From assembly GCF_049243985.1 (NCBI RefSeq), contig NC_135383.1, positions 27,252,442 to 27,316,441 of the forward strand: DNA of 64,000 bases, in the 5' to 3' direction. The notes beneath the pieces were generated by a model, which was not told where the DNA came from, ran no database searches, and worked only from the letters and a program-made list of their open reading frames with translations. Positions 33,340 through 44,693 of the stretch are shown piece after piece; the stretch's first letter is position 1; each line of letters opens with the position of its first letter. The translations under genes were made by a program, and so were the position numbers. Source of the DNA: Paroedura picta (Eukaryota > Chordata > Lepidosauria > Squamata > Gekkonidae).

Positions 33340-34670
33340 TAATTTCTGCCTAGCAGCATCTCTTATCCCCAAATATCTTCCCCCAGTCCTTCCTGATAAT
33401 ACAAAGACAGGGACATTAGCGACACATTACACCTAGCCAAGGTATCGTTCTATTTGATGAGATTACTCCACACCTCTAGTGACCTCACAGTTCAAACCCA
33501 CCTATCAGGTACTCATATTATCAGAGACCAATCATCAATCATGTACCTCCTAGTGGGCAGTTCCCTGGGGCTGGCCCTGGAATTTCAAACATTATATCAA
33601 GCCTTGCGCACACCCTGTGTGTTGTGTTGCTGTCCACACCCAGCATCCTGTCCACTCCCTGATGTCGTGAACCCCGAGTCTTGGCTGCTTGCATCCAAGA
33701 AAGGTGCAGTATCTTGAACTTGTCCCCCTGTATAACTTAGTGTATGTATGGTTTTGCTTCTGTGTGTGTTTTCAATGTACCCTGAAATTTTCTCCAAATA
33801 AATCCCCTGAGTGTAAGCTTAATTGTCTTCTTCATTTAAGAAGGGTTTCTTCCAGGGAAAGGACCCCATAAAAATTGGTAGTAAAAGATCCTGCGTTACC
33901 CAGCCTCTTGCTATATTCATGATTCCCCAGCAATTGGGTAACAGATTTTGGTGGAGAATGTGCAGGCACTACCCTGCATCTCTGATAACATATTTTGGTG
34001 GGAAAAGCTTGGGCACTACCCTGTATGTCTGAAAGTGTGAATGCATGTGTTTGTTCTCAGAGTGCAGACGTAGGGAATTTTTCCTGTGAAGAAACCCTGT
34101 GTTTTGGAATTTGATGAGAGTAATGTGTGCATGTGTTTGATAGCAATCCTCTCAGGGTGAGTTACTGAGCTTTATTTTCTTGGGAGGGACTGTAGCTTGA
34201 AAGGTTAGGATCCCTGCTCTCTACTTTTTGTGTGTTACTGTAGGATCTAGGACCCACGAAAAGGGCTAGATTCCTCTAACTAGGACCAAGCCCTGGAAAG
34301 GCTAGGCTCCTTTCTTTGCCAGACTAGGACCTGAAAAGGCTGGTCTGGAGCCTCCTGAAAATTACTTTTGTGCATTACTATAGGAACTAGACCCCGAACG
34401 GCTAGATTCCTTTCCTCACAGGCTAGGACCCCGAAAGGCTGGCCTCATTCCCTACGCTTTCTCATATAGGAACTAGACCCCGAAAGGCTAGATTCCGACC
34501 AGGCTAGGACCCCGAAAGGCTGGCTTGGAGCAAAGCAGGAACAGTCTTGAAAAGTCAGCCTCCTGAAATTTAAAGTGCTGCCCTGATCAAGCAGGCACTT
34601 CTCCTAGGCTTTGTCTCAAAAAGGCAGGCCATATTATGTTCTAAGGTTCTCATAGGTTACGCCCTGAAAG
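33340..34670 (+). mobile_element. LTR-like segment and leader (fossil, tentative)
   Basis: 33340-33942 looks like an LTR in plus orientation: a polyadenylation-like aaataaatcc near 33797 and a ...gggtaaca end at about 33941. A ttttggtggagaatgtgcag string follows and could be a primer-binding region. The following leader (about 34230-34670) is built from repeated gaccccgaaaggctag-type units. No second LTR is recognised. Family uncertain; an endogenous retrovirus or gypsy-type element would both fit. Not intact. Confidence 0.4.
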
Positions 34671-34671
34671 G

Positions 34672-35594
34672 CTAGCCAGATGGGGGGAAATTATTCAAAG
34701 GGAAACCATTTTGGGGCTTACTCCTTTTTCCTGGCTTTTGTTTGCTCCAGCCATTAGGTGGCTGCAGGGAGCAATTTTCTCTATTCCTATTAGAACTGGG
34801 GTGATTCTGATTAAAGCAGTTCTCCCTCTTGATCCTGTACTGAGAGTGGAGACCACTGTTTACCTGAATGTTTAAATTTTTGGAATCCAGGTTTCTACAT
34901 AACTGCTTGTTAGTGGGAAATTCAAGAGTACTTGATTCTTTAAGCTGGTCTGCAATGGGGAGCTGTTTCTGGATTTCTTGCCTCTCATTACTATCTACAG
35001 GGGTTGTAGCCAGAACTGGGTGGATGGGAGCTGCATTCTCCCCTTGGGGTTCTATGGACATTTTGGGAGTTATTGCTTCTGGCAGAGGCTCATAATGCAG
35101 AATGGGAAGAGTCTCTGTATGAATAGTGGCATCTAGAGCCCTCTGAAGCTCTAACTGCTTTTCAAGTTGCTGCATTTTTCTATGGCATGCCTCATGGCTA
35201 ACTTGAGCATGCTGAACCTTAGCCTGGGAATGTAAATACTGGGCAGCATGTTGAGTTTGGGTGAGCTGGTGATTAGGTCTCCAACCCTTTCTTCTGCTAC
35301 ATGAGCTCTGTACATGGTGGTTTCTAATTGTTCTTGTGTTTTTTGGAGCATCCATGCAAGTCTGACCTTGTCAGCCCTGAGATCATCTTTCTCATCTTGG
35401 AGCAGGGTGATCTGGGCTTGGAACTGGGCATTTTCAGCCTTTAAGGCTCTGTTCTTCACACTGCTGTCTTTTAATTGATCAGCAGCCCCAGTAAGAGCTA
35501 TGAATACACCCCAACTGGCATAAACATTTTTCTTGGAACTCCCCAGTTTCTTTGCACTGCATACAGCAGTAAAAGTTTCCTTTAGTACTGCCAA
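34672..35594 (-). mobile_element. Coiled-coil, gag-like open segments on the minus strand (fossil, tentative)
   Basis: Two overlapping minus-strand open segments, 34672-35355 and 35151-35594, have strongly coiled-coil-like and Gln-rich composition (for example QLEKQLELQRALDA and ENAQFQAQITLLQDEKDDL). No catalytic motif is visible. They lie between the LTR-like leader and a CR1 3' end. A gag-type protein of a retroelement is the best guess, in the opposite orientation to the LTR-like segment on the left. Not a functional gene as it stands. Confidence 0.3.
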
Positions 35595-35724
35595 TGGGTC
35601 AGAACCCTCAATATTTTTTTTTTAAGATTCAGATTCATAGAATCATAGAATCATAGAGTTGGAAGGGGCCATACAGGCCATCTAGTCCAACCCCCTGCTC
35701 AACGCAGGATTAGCCCTAAGCATC

Positions 35725-36354
35725 CTAAAGCATCCAAGGAAAGTGTGTATCCAACCTTTGCTTGAAGACTGCCAGTGAGGGGGAGCTCACCACCTCCTTA
35801 GGCAGCCTATTCCACTGCTGAACTACCCTGACTGTGAAAAACTTTTTCCTGATATCTAGCCTGTATCGTTGTACTTGAAGTTTAAACCCATTACTGCGTG
35901 TCCTCTCCTCTGCAGCCAACAGAAACAGCATCCTGCCCTCCTCCAAGTGACAACCTTTCAAATACTTAAAGAGGGCTATCATGTCCCCTCTCAACCTCCT
36001 TTTCTCCAGGCTGAACATTCCCAAGTCCCTCAACCTATCTTCATAGGGCTTGGTCCCTTGGCCCCAGATCATCTTCGTCGCTCTCCTCTGTACCCTTTCA
36101 ATTTTATCTACGTCCTTCTTGAAGTGAGGTCTCCAGAACTGTACACAGTACTCCAAGTGTGGTCTGACCAGTGCCGTATACAATGGGACTATGACATCTT
36201 GTGATTTTGATGTGATGCCTCTGTTGATACAGCCCAAAATGGCATTTGCCTTTTTTACCGCTGCATCACACTGCCTGCTCATGTTTAGTTTACAATCCAC
36301 AAGTACTCCAAGGTCTCGTTCACACACAGTGTTACCTAGAAGCGTATCCCCCAT
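35725..36354 (-). CDS. CR1 ORF2 C-terminal segment, other frame
   Basis: 209 codons from [20 protein letters not shown] to the end, the RT thumb and C-terminal domain of the CR1 ORF2 upstream of it in transcription. It is separated from the 740-codon frame only by the single-base frameshift near 36383. It is not an independent gene. Confidence 0.9.
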   Translation of the reverse strand: MGDTLLGNTVCERDLGVLVDCKLNMSRQCDAAVKKANAILGCINRGITSKSQDVIVPLYTALVRPHLEYCVQFWRPHFKKDVDKIERVQRRATKMIWGQGTKPYEDRLRDLGMFSLEKRRLRGDMIALFKYLKGCHLEEGRMLFLLAAEERTRSNGFKLQVQRYRLDIRKKFFTVRVVQQWNRLPKEVVSSPSLAVFKQRLDTHFPWML

Positions 36355-38558
36355 CCAGTAGGCATGCTTTTCATTTTTCTGACCAGATGCAGAACTTTAC
36401 ACTTATCTTTATTAAATTGCATCTTGTTCTCATTTGCCCATTTTTCCATTGTGTTCAGATCTCGTTGAACTCTGTCTCTATCTTCCGGAGTATTTGCCAG
36501 TCCGCCCAATTTGGTGTCATCTGCAAACTTGATGAGTAGTCCCTCCACCCCCTCATCTAGATCATTAATAAATATGTTAAAAAGTACCGGGCCAAGCACC
36601 GAGCCCTGAGGTACCCCGCTACTCACCTCTCTCCAGTCTGATGAAACACCATTGACAACAACTCTTTGAGTGCGGTTCTCTAACCAATTCCCTATCCACC
36701 TGACTATCTGAAAATCCAGATTGCAGTCCTTCAATTTATCCATCAGAACATCATGGGGAACCTTGTCAAAAGCTTTACTAAAATCCAAGTAAATGACATC
36801 ACCCGAATTTCCCCGATCCAGCAAACCTGTTACTTGGTCAAAAAAGGAAACCAGGTTGGTCTGGCAGGACCTGTTGGAGACAAATCCATGCTGACTTCCT
36901 TGGATCACCAAATTGTGCTCTAGATGTTTGCAGATCGCTCCCTTTAATATCTGCTCCATTATCTTCCCCACAACAGAGGTCAGACTCACTGGTCTGTAGT
37001 TTCCTGGGTCATCCTTCCTCCCTTTTTTGAAGATCGGAATAACATTTGCTCTTTTCCAGTCCTCCGGGACATCTCCAGTCCTTAAAGAGGTTCCGAAGAT
37101 GATGGACAAGGGCTGTGCAAGTTCTCTGGAAAGTTCTTTGAGTACTCTCGGGTGCATTTCATCTGGACCAGGGGATTTGAACTCATCCAGTGCAGCTAAA
37201 TGCCTCTCGACAACCTCTCTATCCATGTTAACCTGCCACCCAGACACTATCCTTTGGCTACAGCCATCTCTAGATGTGCCTAAACACTTTGACCTGTGGG
37301 AAAAAACAGATGTAAAATAGGCACTAAGCCTTTCTGCTTTCTCTGCATCTTTCGTTAGAGTTTGTCCATCCGCACCCAACAGCGGGCCTATTGCCTCCTT
37401 TACTTTACGTTTGCTCCTCACGTAACTGAAAAATCTTTTCTTGTTACAGTGGGCTTCCCTGGCCAATCTTAGCTCACTCTCAGATTTGGCCTTTCTGATG
37501 ATTGATCTACAGTGCCTAGTAACCTGTAGGTACTCTTCTTTAGAGCTCTGTCCTTCCCTCCATTTCCTGAACATTTTCCTTTTCTTTCTTAGTTCCTCTT
37601 GAAGTTCTCTGTTCATCCAAATAGGCTTCTTAGAGCTCCTGCAGTGTTTTCGTATTTCTGGAATAGTCATTGATTGAGCATGCAATAGCTCTTGTTTGAG
37701 TAGCGCCCACCCTTCACATGCTCCCTTCCCTTCCAGCATTCTCGTCCATGGTATGACACTCATCATGTCTCTGAGTTTATTAAAGTTTGCCCTACGAAAA
37801 TCCAACATCCGCGTCTGGCTACAAGATTCCTTGGCTCCCAATCTCAAAAGGAATTCTATGAGGACATGGTCACTTCCCCCTAGGGTCCCCACCTCCTTCA
37901 CCTCATCCACCAACTCTTGCCTGTTGGTCAGTATTAAGTCCAGTATGGCTGAACCTCTTGTGGGTTCATCTACCATTTGATAAATGAAATTGTCAGCCAG
38001 GCAGGTCAGAAACTTGCATGACTGAGGACGCTTCGCAGAGTTTGTTTCCCAGCAGACATCTGGGAAATTGAAGTCACCCATGATGACAAGGTCCTGTCGT
38101 TTGGATATTTTCTCAAGCTGCTCACAAAGTGCAGCATCCACATCCTCTCGTTGGACAGGCGGTCGGTAGCAGACACCAACAACCACACTGTTTGTTTTCC
38201 CCTTGCTTATTTTCACCCAGATGCTTTCCACTGTAGATATGCTCTCCTTCACTAGAATTTCCTGACAGGTAAGCCCTTTCTTCACATACAGTGCCACTCC
38301 TCCACCTCTTCGATCTATTCTGTTTTTTCTGAACAGTTCATATCCATCCACCATTACATTCCAGTCATGAGAATCATTCCACCAAGTTTCTGTGATGCCT
38401 ACTAGATCATACCTTTCCATCAGCATGAGAAGTTCCAGCTCTTCCTTTTTATTGCCCATGCTTCGGGCGTTAGTATAAAGACATCTGAATCCTTTTACTT
38501 TTGGTTCCCTATGAGCTGGCCTTGCCGGTTGGGCTGCCTCTGATAGTTTTCTTTCCAT
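36336..38558 (-). CDS. CR1 ORF2: endonuclease-reverse transcriptase (740 aa before frameshift)
   Basis: ORF2p nicks target DNA and reverse transcribes the element RNA (target-primed reverse transcription). The N-terminal APE-type endonuclease shows [40 protein letters not shown] and [10 protein letters not shown]. The RT domain shows [64 protein letters not shown] and the catalytic [10 protein letters not shown]. After LHLV the frame is shifted by one missing base near 36383. The native C-terminus ([16 protein letters not shown]-type sequence onward, [35 protein letters not shown]) continues in 35725-36354 to HFPWML. ORF2 follows ORF1 by about 40 bases. Divergence from the other copies is low. 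Confidence 0.93.
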   Translation of the reverse strand: MERKLSEAAQPARPAHREPKVKGFRCLYTNARSMGNKKEELELLMLMERYDLVGITETWWNDSHDWNVMVDGYELFRKNRIDRRGGGVALYVKKGLTCQEILVKESISTVESIWVKISKGKTNSVVVGVCYRPPVQREDVDAALCEQLEKISKRQDLVIMGDFNFPDVCWETNSAKRPQSCKFLTCLADNFIYQMVDEPTRGSAILDLILTNRQELVDEVKEVGTLGGSDHVLIEFLLRLGAKESCSQTRMLDFRRANFNKLRDMMSVIPWTRMLEGKGACEGWALLKQELLHAQSMTIPEIRKHCRSSKKPIWMNRELQEELRKKRKMFRKWREGQSSKEEYLQVTRHCRSIIRKAKSESELRLAREAHCNKKRFFSYVRSKRKVKEAIGPLLGADGQTLTKDAEKAERLSAYFTSVFSHRSKCLGTSRDGCSQRIVSGWQVNMDREVVERHLAALDEFKSPGPDEMHPRVLKELSRELAQPLSIIFGTSLRTGDVPEDWKRANVIPIFKKGRKDDPGNYRPVSLTSVVGKIMEQILKGAICKHLEHNLVIQGSQHGFVSNRSCQTNLVSFFDQVTGLLDRGNSGDVIYLDFSKAFDKVPHDVLMDKLKDCNLDFQIVRWIGNWLENRTQRVVVNGVSSDWREVSSGVPQGSVLGPVLFNIFINDLDEGVEGLLIKFADDTKLGGLANTPEDRDRVQRDLNTMEKWANENKMQFNKDKCKVLHLVRKMKSMPTGWGIRF

Positions 38559-38596
38559 ACACTCCCTATGTTGATCGTCTCCTTCCCCTAGTGGCT

Positions 38597-39577
38597 TTAG
38601 TTTAAAGCTCTCCTGATGAATCTCCCCAGGTTCCTGCCAAACACATTCTTCCCCAGTTTCGATAAGTGCAGTCCATCAGGTCCTAGTAGGCCTTCCTCAA
38701 GAAAGCCTATCCCATGGTCCCAGAAACCAAATCTCTCCTGCCGGCACCAACTACGCAGCCAGTGATTCACCTCCATTATCTTCCTCTCCCGACGCATTCC
38801 TCTTCCCTTGACAGGCAAGATTGAAGAGAATACCACTTGTGCCCCCATTTGCTTGAGCTTCCTCCCCAGATCTTGATAGTCTTTTTTAATAGGAGCGATG
38901 GTATTCAGGGACATGTCATTTGTTCCCACATGGACCATCACAAATGGGTAGCGATCCGTAGATTTGAGGAGTTTGGGCAGCCTTTCTGAAACATCTTTAA
39001 TTTTCGCCCCTGGCAAGCAACACACCTCTCGGGTTAGGGGGTCGGGCCCAGCCACATGGCGATCCATTCCTCTTAGCAGGGAGTCTCCATTTACCAGTAC
39101 TCTCCTTTTTTTTTTCTTCTCAACTCCATTTCCTTCTGTCCCCATGGCCTCTTCCCTTTGTCTTAGAGTTTGTTTTGGGACCTCTTCCCTTGTTGACCCT
39201 TGCACCTCCTCTGCAAGGGCCTGAAATCTATTCTGGAGCTCCAAAGGCCCCGAGAACTGTCTCGCCCTTCGCCGTTGAGTCTTTTTCCGAACTGCCTGCA
39301 GAGGCTCCCTATTGTGGTCAACCTCCTTGTCCTCTTCAGGACTGGTTGTATTCTCTTTATTCTCTTTAATCCATGTTGCAGAGCTCTGGACTACGAACTC
39401 CTCCCCTTTCTTACTTTGGGTCAGAGTAATAATTCTGTTTTCTAGTGCCCTAATCTTTTCCTCCAAAAGTCTTACCAGCTTACACTTGGGGCAGCTGTAG
39501 TCCATCTTGTCTTCTGGGAGGAAGGCAATCATGTCACACTCACTGCAGATGATGGGATGAGTGTCCTGGAGGTCCAT
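38597..39577 (-). CDS. CR1 ORF1: zinc-finger plus SGNH esterase protein (326 aa)
   Basis: Intact reading frame. Residues 11-32 form a C-X2-C ... C-X2-C zinc-binding pair (Cys11, Cys14, Cys29, Cys32), followed by a Leu/Glu-rich likely coiled coil (33-60) and a basic, disordered middle. Residues 160-310 are an SGNH/GDSL-type esterase fold: block I with nucleophile Ser166 (VNGDSLLRG), block III with Asn220 (VHVGTND), and block V with Asp301 and His304 (DGLHLS). Esterase-bearing ORF1 proteins are established for CR1 and related LINEs; their role in membrane or RNP association is still inferred. All catalytic blocks are present here. Confidence 0.9.
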   Translation of the reverse strand: MDLQDTHPIICSECDMIAFLPEDKMDYSCPKCKLVRLLEEKIRALENRIITLTQSKKGEEFVVQSSATWIKENKENTTSPEEDKEVDHNREPLQAVRKKTQRRRARQFSGPLELQNRFQALAEEVQGSTREEVPKQTLRQREEAMGTEGNGVEKKKKRRVLVNGDSLLRGMDRHVAGPDPLTREVCCLPGAKIKDVSERLPKLLKSTDRYPFVMVHVGTNDMSLNTIAPIKKDYQDLGRKLKQMGAQVVFSSILPVKGRGMRRERKIMEVNHWLRSWCRQERFGFWDHGIGFLEEGLLGPDGLHLSKLGKNVFGRNLGRFIRRALN

Positions 39578-39697
39578 TGTAATGTCTAGGCAGTGGAAGT
39601 ACTAGGGAAATATAATCTACTGATATAATCTACTGATTCTAATTGCTCAGCCAAGAACCACAGGCCAAGAGCCCTTTGTCTCTCGCCAAAGGCTCGC

Positions 39698-40117
39698 GCC
39701 TCTGGTGAGGAGTAGCCCTTTTTAAGCCTCCCAACAATTACCCAGCAATCACCTCACCCAGGCAGAACAATAGCCTCACCTGGTCAGCAGCAACTCTCCC
39801 CAGTAGCTCTCTCCACGTGCTCTCAGTTGTCTGAGCTCTGCCTCTGGTGAGGAGTAGCCCTTTTTAAGCCTCCCAACAATTACCCAGCAATCACCTCACC
39901 CAGGCAGAACAATAGCCTCACCTGGTCAGCAGCAACTCTCCCCAGTAGCTCTCTCCATGTGCTCTCAGTTGTCTGAGCTCTGCCTCTGGCGAGGAGCAGC
40001 CCTTTTTAAGCCTCCCAACAATTACCCAGCAATCACCTCACCCAGGCAGAACAAAAGCCTCACTTGGTCAGCAGCAACTCTCCCCAGTAGCTCTCTCCAC
40101 GTGCTCTCAGTTGTCTG
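39698..40117 (-). repeat. CR1 5' UTR tandem array, about 142-bp units
   Basis: The string gcctctggtgaggagtagcc recurs at 39698 and 39840 and, with two changes, at 39982. Each is followed by the same cctcccaacaattacccagc and ctctccccagtagctctctc blocks, making about three units. Tandem 5' UTR monomers act as promoters in several LINE families; here that is inference. Confidence 0.85.
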
Positions 40118-40258
40118 AGATGTGATGGGAACTAAATATCTATGTTAAAAGAGATGGCAAACCATATCAACTGGTCGCTTTTTCTTTACAACTTCTTTGT
40201 AAATGCTTTATATAACAATAAACAATAAAATTATTATAAAAAAAAGAAAAGAAAGAAA
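40118..40258 (+). mobile_element. L1-type LINE 3' UTR fragment
   Basis: Starts atgtgatgggaactaaatat and ends tgctttatataacaataaac aataaaa plus an A/G-rich tail. It matches the 3' end of the ORF1-only L1 at 57533-57935. It abuts the 5' end of the minus-strand CR1 on its left. Confidence 0.8.
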
Positions 40259-40261
40259 AAA

Positions 40262-41217
40262 CAGAATAGATCGAAGAGGTGGAGGAGTGGCACTGTATGT
40301 GAGGAAAGGGCTTACCTGTCAGGAAATTCTAGTGAAGGAGAGCATATCTACAGTGGAAAGCATCTGGGTGAAAATAAGCGAGGGGAAAACAAACAGTGTG
40401 GTTGTTGGTGTCTGCTACCGACCTCCTGACCAACGAGAGGATGTGGATGCTGCACTTTGTGAGCAGCTTGAGAAAATATCCAAGCGGCAGGACCTTGTCA
40501 TCATGGGTGACTTCAATTTCCCAGATGTGTGCTGGGAAACAAACTCTGCGAAGCGTCCTCAGTCAAACTCTGCGAAGCGTCCCTATTACTTGCACTCCCT
40601 AGACATTACAATGGACCTCCAGGACACTCATCCCATCATCTGCAGTGAGTGTGACATGATTGCCTTCCTCCCAGAAGACAAGATGGACTACAGCTGCCCC
40701 AAGTGTAAGCTGGTAAGACTTTTGGAGGAAAAGATTAGGGGATTAGAAAACAGAATTATTACTCTGACCCAAAGTAAAAAAGGGGAGGAGTTCATAGACC
40801 AGAGCCCTGCAACTCGGAATAAAGAGGATACAACCAGTCCTGAAGAGGATAAGGAGATTGACCACACTAGGGAGCCTCTACAGACAGTTCGGAAAAAGAC
40901 TCTGCGAAGCGTCCTCAGTCATGCAACTCTCTGACCTGCCTGGCTGACAATTTCATTTATAAAATGGTAGATGAACCCACAAGAGGTTCAGCCATACTGG
41001 ACTTAATACTGACCAACAGGCTAGAGTTGGTGGATGAGGTGAAGGAGGTGGGTACCCTAGGGGGAAGTGACCATGTCCTCATAGAATTCCTTTTGAGATG
41101 GGGAGCCAAGGAAGCTTGTAGCCAGACGCGGATGTTGGATTTTCGTAGGGCAAACTTTAATAAACTCAGAGACATGATGAGTGTCATACCATGGACGAGA
41201 ATGCTGGAAGGGAAGGG
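40262..41217 (+). mobile_element. Chimeric CR1: ORF2 endonuclease / ORF1 start / ORF2
   Basis: Three CR1 blocks in unnatural order: endonuclease sequence (40262-40558), the start of ORF1 including its zinc finger (40611-40898, [16 protein letters not shown]...), then ORF2 sequence again (from 40899, [20 protein letters not shown]). The second junction falls after a codon equivalent to residue 100 of ORF1 and shares the bases actc with both partners. An almost identical second junction exists at 55048 in another CR1 copy. Its right end meets Helitron B at about 41217. Confidence 0.8.
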
Positions 41218-42010
41218 AGCCACACAGGGGCCAAATGGCGCGTGTAGCGCGCCTCCCAATTGGCTACTTGGCCCGCCCCAGACTCGACGCCCACACTCTG
41301 TCCCCACATGGTTCGCAGCCTGCTCCTTTCCCACCGACAGACCATCGGCCTTCTCTCCCCGTCACAACTCCCCCCAGCCCTGCTGCCACGGCGACACCAC
41401 CGCCCTTCTGTGACCTTCCCACCCCCACCACGATGCTCCGCCACCGCCCGCCACCACCAACCCCCTTCCCAACCCGACCCCGAGCCCCAGCGCCCGACTT
41501 GCCGCTCCAGCGCCCGACTTGCCGCTGGCCACTTTTCCCCTTGTTCCCGCCCTTTGCCGCCACAGGCAAGGCCAGGACACCAGGATCGCCAACTGCCCCA
41601 ACAATGCGGCTGCGAACAGACATGCCACCACCAAGCGCCTCTGCCCCCAGCTCCGAGCCTGCCCCGGCGCCCCCGCAAACGCGTCGCGGAACATAGCCGC
41701 TCCCATCCGCCACCGCACCATGCAACATTTCTGCCCGCTGACCATGCCCGCCCACCAGGACACCCGAACGACGCCATCCCCGCTCCCACCGGAGCCGCGA
41801 TGTAAGTCCCAGCCTCAACCCCGGCCCTGCTTAAGCCTACCGGGATCGGGAGTCCAACATTCTTCTGCAGCCCCATCCACGCCCCGGACTGCCTCTCACA
41901 GCCGCTCCACGCCGTCCCCGCCCACTCTGAAGACTTTCCCTCTTGGCGGGCGGGGGGGGGGAACGTCTAGCTCCCATTTTATGGCAGGATAAAATGGGCT
42001 TTTAATCTAG
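41218..42010 (+). mobile_element. Helitron B, 3' part with GC-rich interior
   Basis: The right end has a 10-bp stem (cccattttat at 41973-41982, ataaaatggg at 41989-41998), an 8-base spacer and CTAG (42007-42010) followed by T, the same terminus as Helitron A. The left end, next to CR1, has no TC start, so the 5' end is missing or rearranged. The interior is C-rich and low in complexity; long open frames on both strands across 41181-41992 have no homology I can recognise and look like composition artefacts. Confidence 0.72.
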
Positions 42011-42488
42011 TTTAATATATTGTATATATCAGCTATAATGATAGTTATATGTAGAAAAACGATAAAAGTAAATAAAATAGAAGACTTTTATAAGATAAAA
42101 TAGAAGACTTTTATAAAAATAATAAAATACGAAAATTATATCCTAAAATGTTAGTGATGAAATTTTTGGTCTTGCTTTAGACCAAATAGAATCCAGGTTC
42201 TCTGTATCTTTATTGTTATGGTATGCAGTTAATTTAACTAAAGTATACATTCCCCTTATTTTGATACATAGTCAATCTTGGAGTTTAGGAATAATAATTT
42301 GCTTCCATTCTCTAGCATATAATAGTCTGGCAGCTGTAATCATTTGCAATGCAATAGTCCTATATTCACCTGAAATAGTAGGAAGAGAATTTAATAACAT
42401 TAGAATTTCTGGAATTTCTATCTGTAGGCCAACTGTCATTTTGTGAGCTATTTGTACCCAGAAATTATAAGCATGATCACATTTCAAG
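42011..42488 (-). mobile_element. L1-type LINE ORF2 C-terminal fragment
   Basis: The minus-strand open frame 42272-42487 (HAYNFWVQIAHKMTVGLQIE ... ITAARLLYAREWKQ) matches the C-terminal region of L1-type ORF2 proteins. AT-rich, truncated on both sides. A short SINE-like string (gagtatcagactaagatctg) lies at 42501-42520. Confidence 0.65.
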
Positions 42489-43079
42489 GAATCCTGGGCT
42501 AGAGTATCAGACTAAGATCTGGGAGACCAGCACAGGCCCCAGGACAGATCCTTGGGGTACTCCACTTGTCACTCTTTTCCAAAAAGATGCTGAACCATTA
42601 ACAAGTACCCTCTGGGTATGATTTGTCAACCAGTTATTGATCCACCTGACAGAATTAGGATCCATACCGCATTTTACCAACTTGTGAACAAAAATATCAT
42701 GTGGAACCTTCTCAAAAGCTTTACTGAACTCCAGATAAACTGTGTCCATGGCATTCCCCTTATCCAGCAAGGTAGTCACTTTCTCAAAAAAAGAGATAAG
42801 GTTGGTCTGACATTACTTGTTCTTGCAAAACCCATGCTGAGTCTTAGAAATCACAGCTCTCAGTTCCAGCTGCTTAAGGACAGAGTGTGTGATTATTTGT
42901 TCCAAAATTTTGCCAGCTACAGATGTCAAGCTAACAGGTCAATAATTACCCGGATCCTCCTTTTTCCCTTTCTTGCCCGCCTCCAATCGTCTGGCACCTC
43001 ACCCGTTCTCCAAGAAGTGTCAAAAATAATGGACAGAAATTCAGAGATGACATCTGCAAGTTCTTTTAGTACCCTTGGG

Positions 43080-43400
43080 CAGTGGTCCCCAACCCCCGAT
43101 CAGTCGTCCTCCTCCTCGGCTGCTGCCTTGGGGGCTGCCCTGCCAATCTGCCACCGGCAAAACTTTGCTGGTCTCCGGCAGCCGCTAGGGCTGGGGCTCC
43201 CCCTCGGCATGGCACTGCACAGCTGCTGCTGGTAGCACCTCCCAGTGGGCAGCAGGAAGTCAGGGGCTCCGGCGGGAAAGCAAGCGGAACAGAGGCTCAA
43301 CCGGCAGCGACGTAACTCGGCAAAAGACTACCCCCCGAGCCTCAGTAAAATTGTCAAGCGTTGACCAGTCCCCGGTGATAAAAAAGGTTGGGGACCACTG
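43080..43400. mobile_element. hAT-type MITE (CAGTGGTCCCCAACC family), 321 bp
   Basis: Left end cagtggtccccaacccccga, right end ggttggggaccactg, flanked by a perfect 8-bp duplication cccttggg (43072-43079 and 43401-43408). Inserted in the older CR1. Confidence 0.93.
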
Positions 43401-44693
43401 CCCTTGGGTGCAGTTCATCTGACCCAGAAGAAATTCAAAGAAATTAGGTGTTTGTGGACTGCTCCAACAGTGATCCTAGGCCACCATTTCTGTCCCCTGT
43501 GTTGTGTTACGTTTTTGCCACATTGATCACTATTTCCCTCACAAGAGAAGACTGAGGAGAAGTAGGAGTTAAGCAGTTCAGCCCTCGCTTCATCATCTAT
43601 GATAATTTCACTTTCTTGTCCTCGCAGTGGTCCTATGGTGTCCCTATTCTTTTTCTTGCTTGAAATATAACTAAAGAAGCCTTTTTTGTTATGTTTAGCA
43701 TTTCTTGCTAGCCTAAGCTCATATTGAGCTTTAGCTTTTCTAACACTCCCCCTACAATTATTGGTTATTTGTTTATACTCATCCTTGGTAATAAGGCCTT
43801 CCTTCCATTTCCTAAATGACTCTTTTTTATTCCTCATATCTTTTGACAACTACTTATGGAGCCAACTTGGCTTCCTTAGGCTCCCCTTCTATCTTTTCTT
43901 CTCAAGGGAATTGTTTGTGATTGAGCCTTCAGTATTTCACTTTTAAGAAACTCCCAGCCCTCTTGGACTCACACATCTTTAAATCTTTCTGACCACGGGA
44001 CTCTATGCAACATAACTTTAAGTCTGTGAAAATCAGCTTTCCTGAAGTCCAGTCTATACGTACAATTACGTAAAGGTTTTCTCTTTCCCACAATTGAAAA
44101 TTCTAAAAGCACATGGACACTGCTACCAAGTGTGCCCACTACTTCTACCTTATCTACCAGTTCTTTCCTATTGATGAAAATCAAGTCTAAAATAGCAGAG
44201 CCCCTGGTTCTCCTCTCTACTTTCTGGGAAATGAAGCTGTTGGCAAGGCAAGGTAAGAATTTAACGGAGTTTGCATTTTTAGCAGAGTTGGTCTTCCAAC
44301 AGATACCTGGTTAATTGAAATCACCCATGACCACTGTTTCCCCCGTTTTTGAAAATTGTGTAATTTGGTCTAGCAGTACTCTGACTGGCTTGGTGGTCTA
44401 TAGCAGACACCCATAATACTACCACTCTCATTTCTTACTCCTTTTATATTTACCCAAATACACTCAACTGAGCTTTCATGCTCGGGTACCTGTATTTCTT
44501 CACTATAAAGATTCTTAACATATATTGCAACACCTCCACCCTTTTTTTCTTGTCCGTCCCTTCTGAATAGATTGTACCCCTCAATTTTAATATTCCAATT
44601 GTGAGTATTATCCCGCCACGTTTCTGTGATTCCTATTACATCATAGCCCCCTTCCTCTATTATGACTACTAGTTCCTCCTGCTTGTTTCCCAT

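Larger units (their letters stand above)
35633..40117 (-). mobile_element. CR1 LINE, nearly full length (about 4.5 kb)
   Basis: Minus-strand element with all expected parts in order. The 5' UTR is built of ~142-bp tandem units (39698-40117). ORF1 is 38597-39577. ORF2 is 36336-38558, continuing in another frame at 35725-36354. The 3' UTR ends in the octamer repeat (gaatcatagaatcatag at 35637-35655). It is the reference copy for the other CR1 fragments here. ORF2 carries one frameshift, seen as gaccagatgcag near 36383 where a younger-looking copy has gatccagatgcag in the same orientation. Otherwise both frames are open, so this was recently active or nearly so. Confidence 0.93.

Noticed and set aside
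39698-40117. CRISPR-like array
   Set aside because: Units are about 142 bp with no short repeat/unique spacer pattern, and the DNA is vertebrate; they are CR1 5' UTR monomers.
41181-41992. Cluster of overlapping open frames of 130-230 codons on both strands
   Set aside because: All are in the C-rich interior of Helitron B, overlap each other in several frames and show only low-complexity composition.
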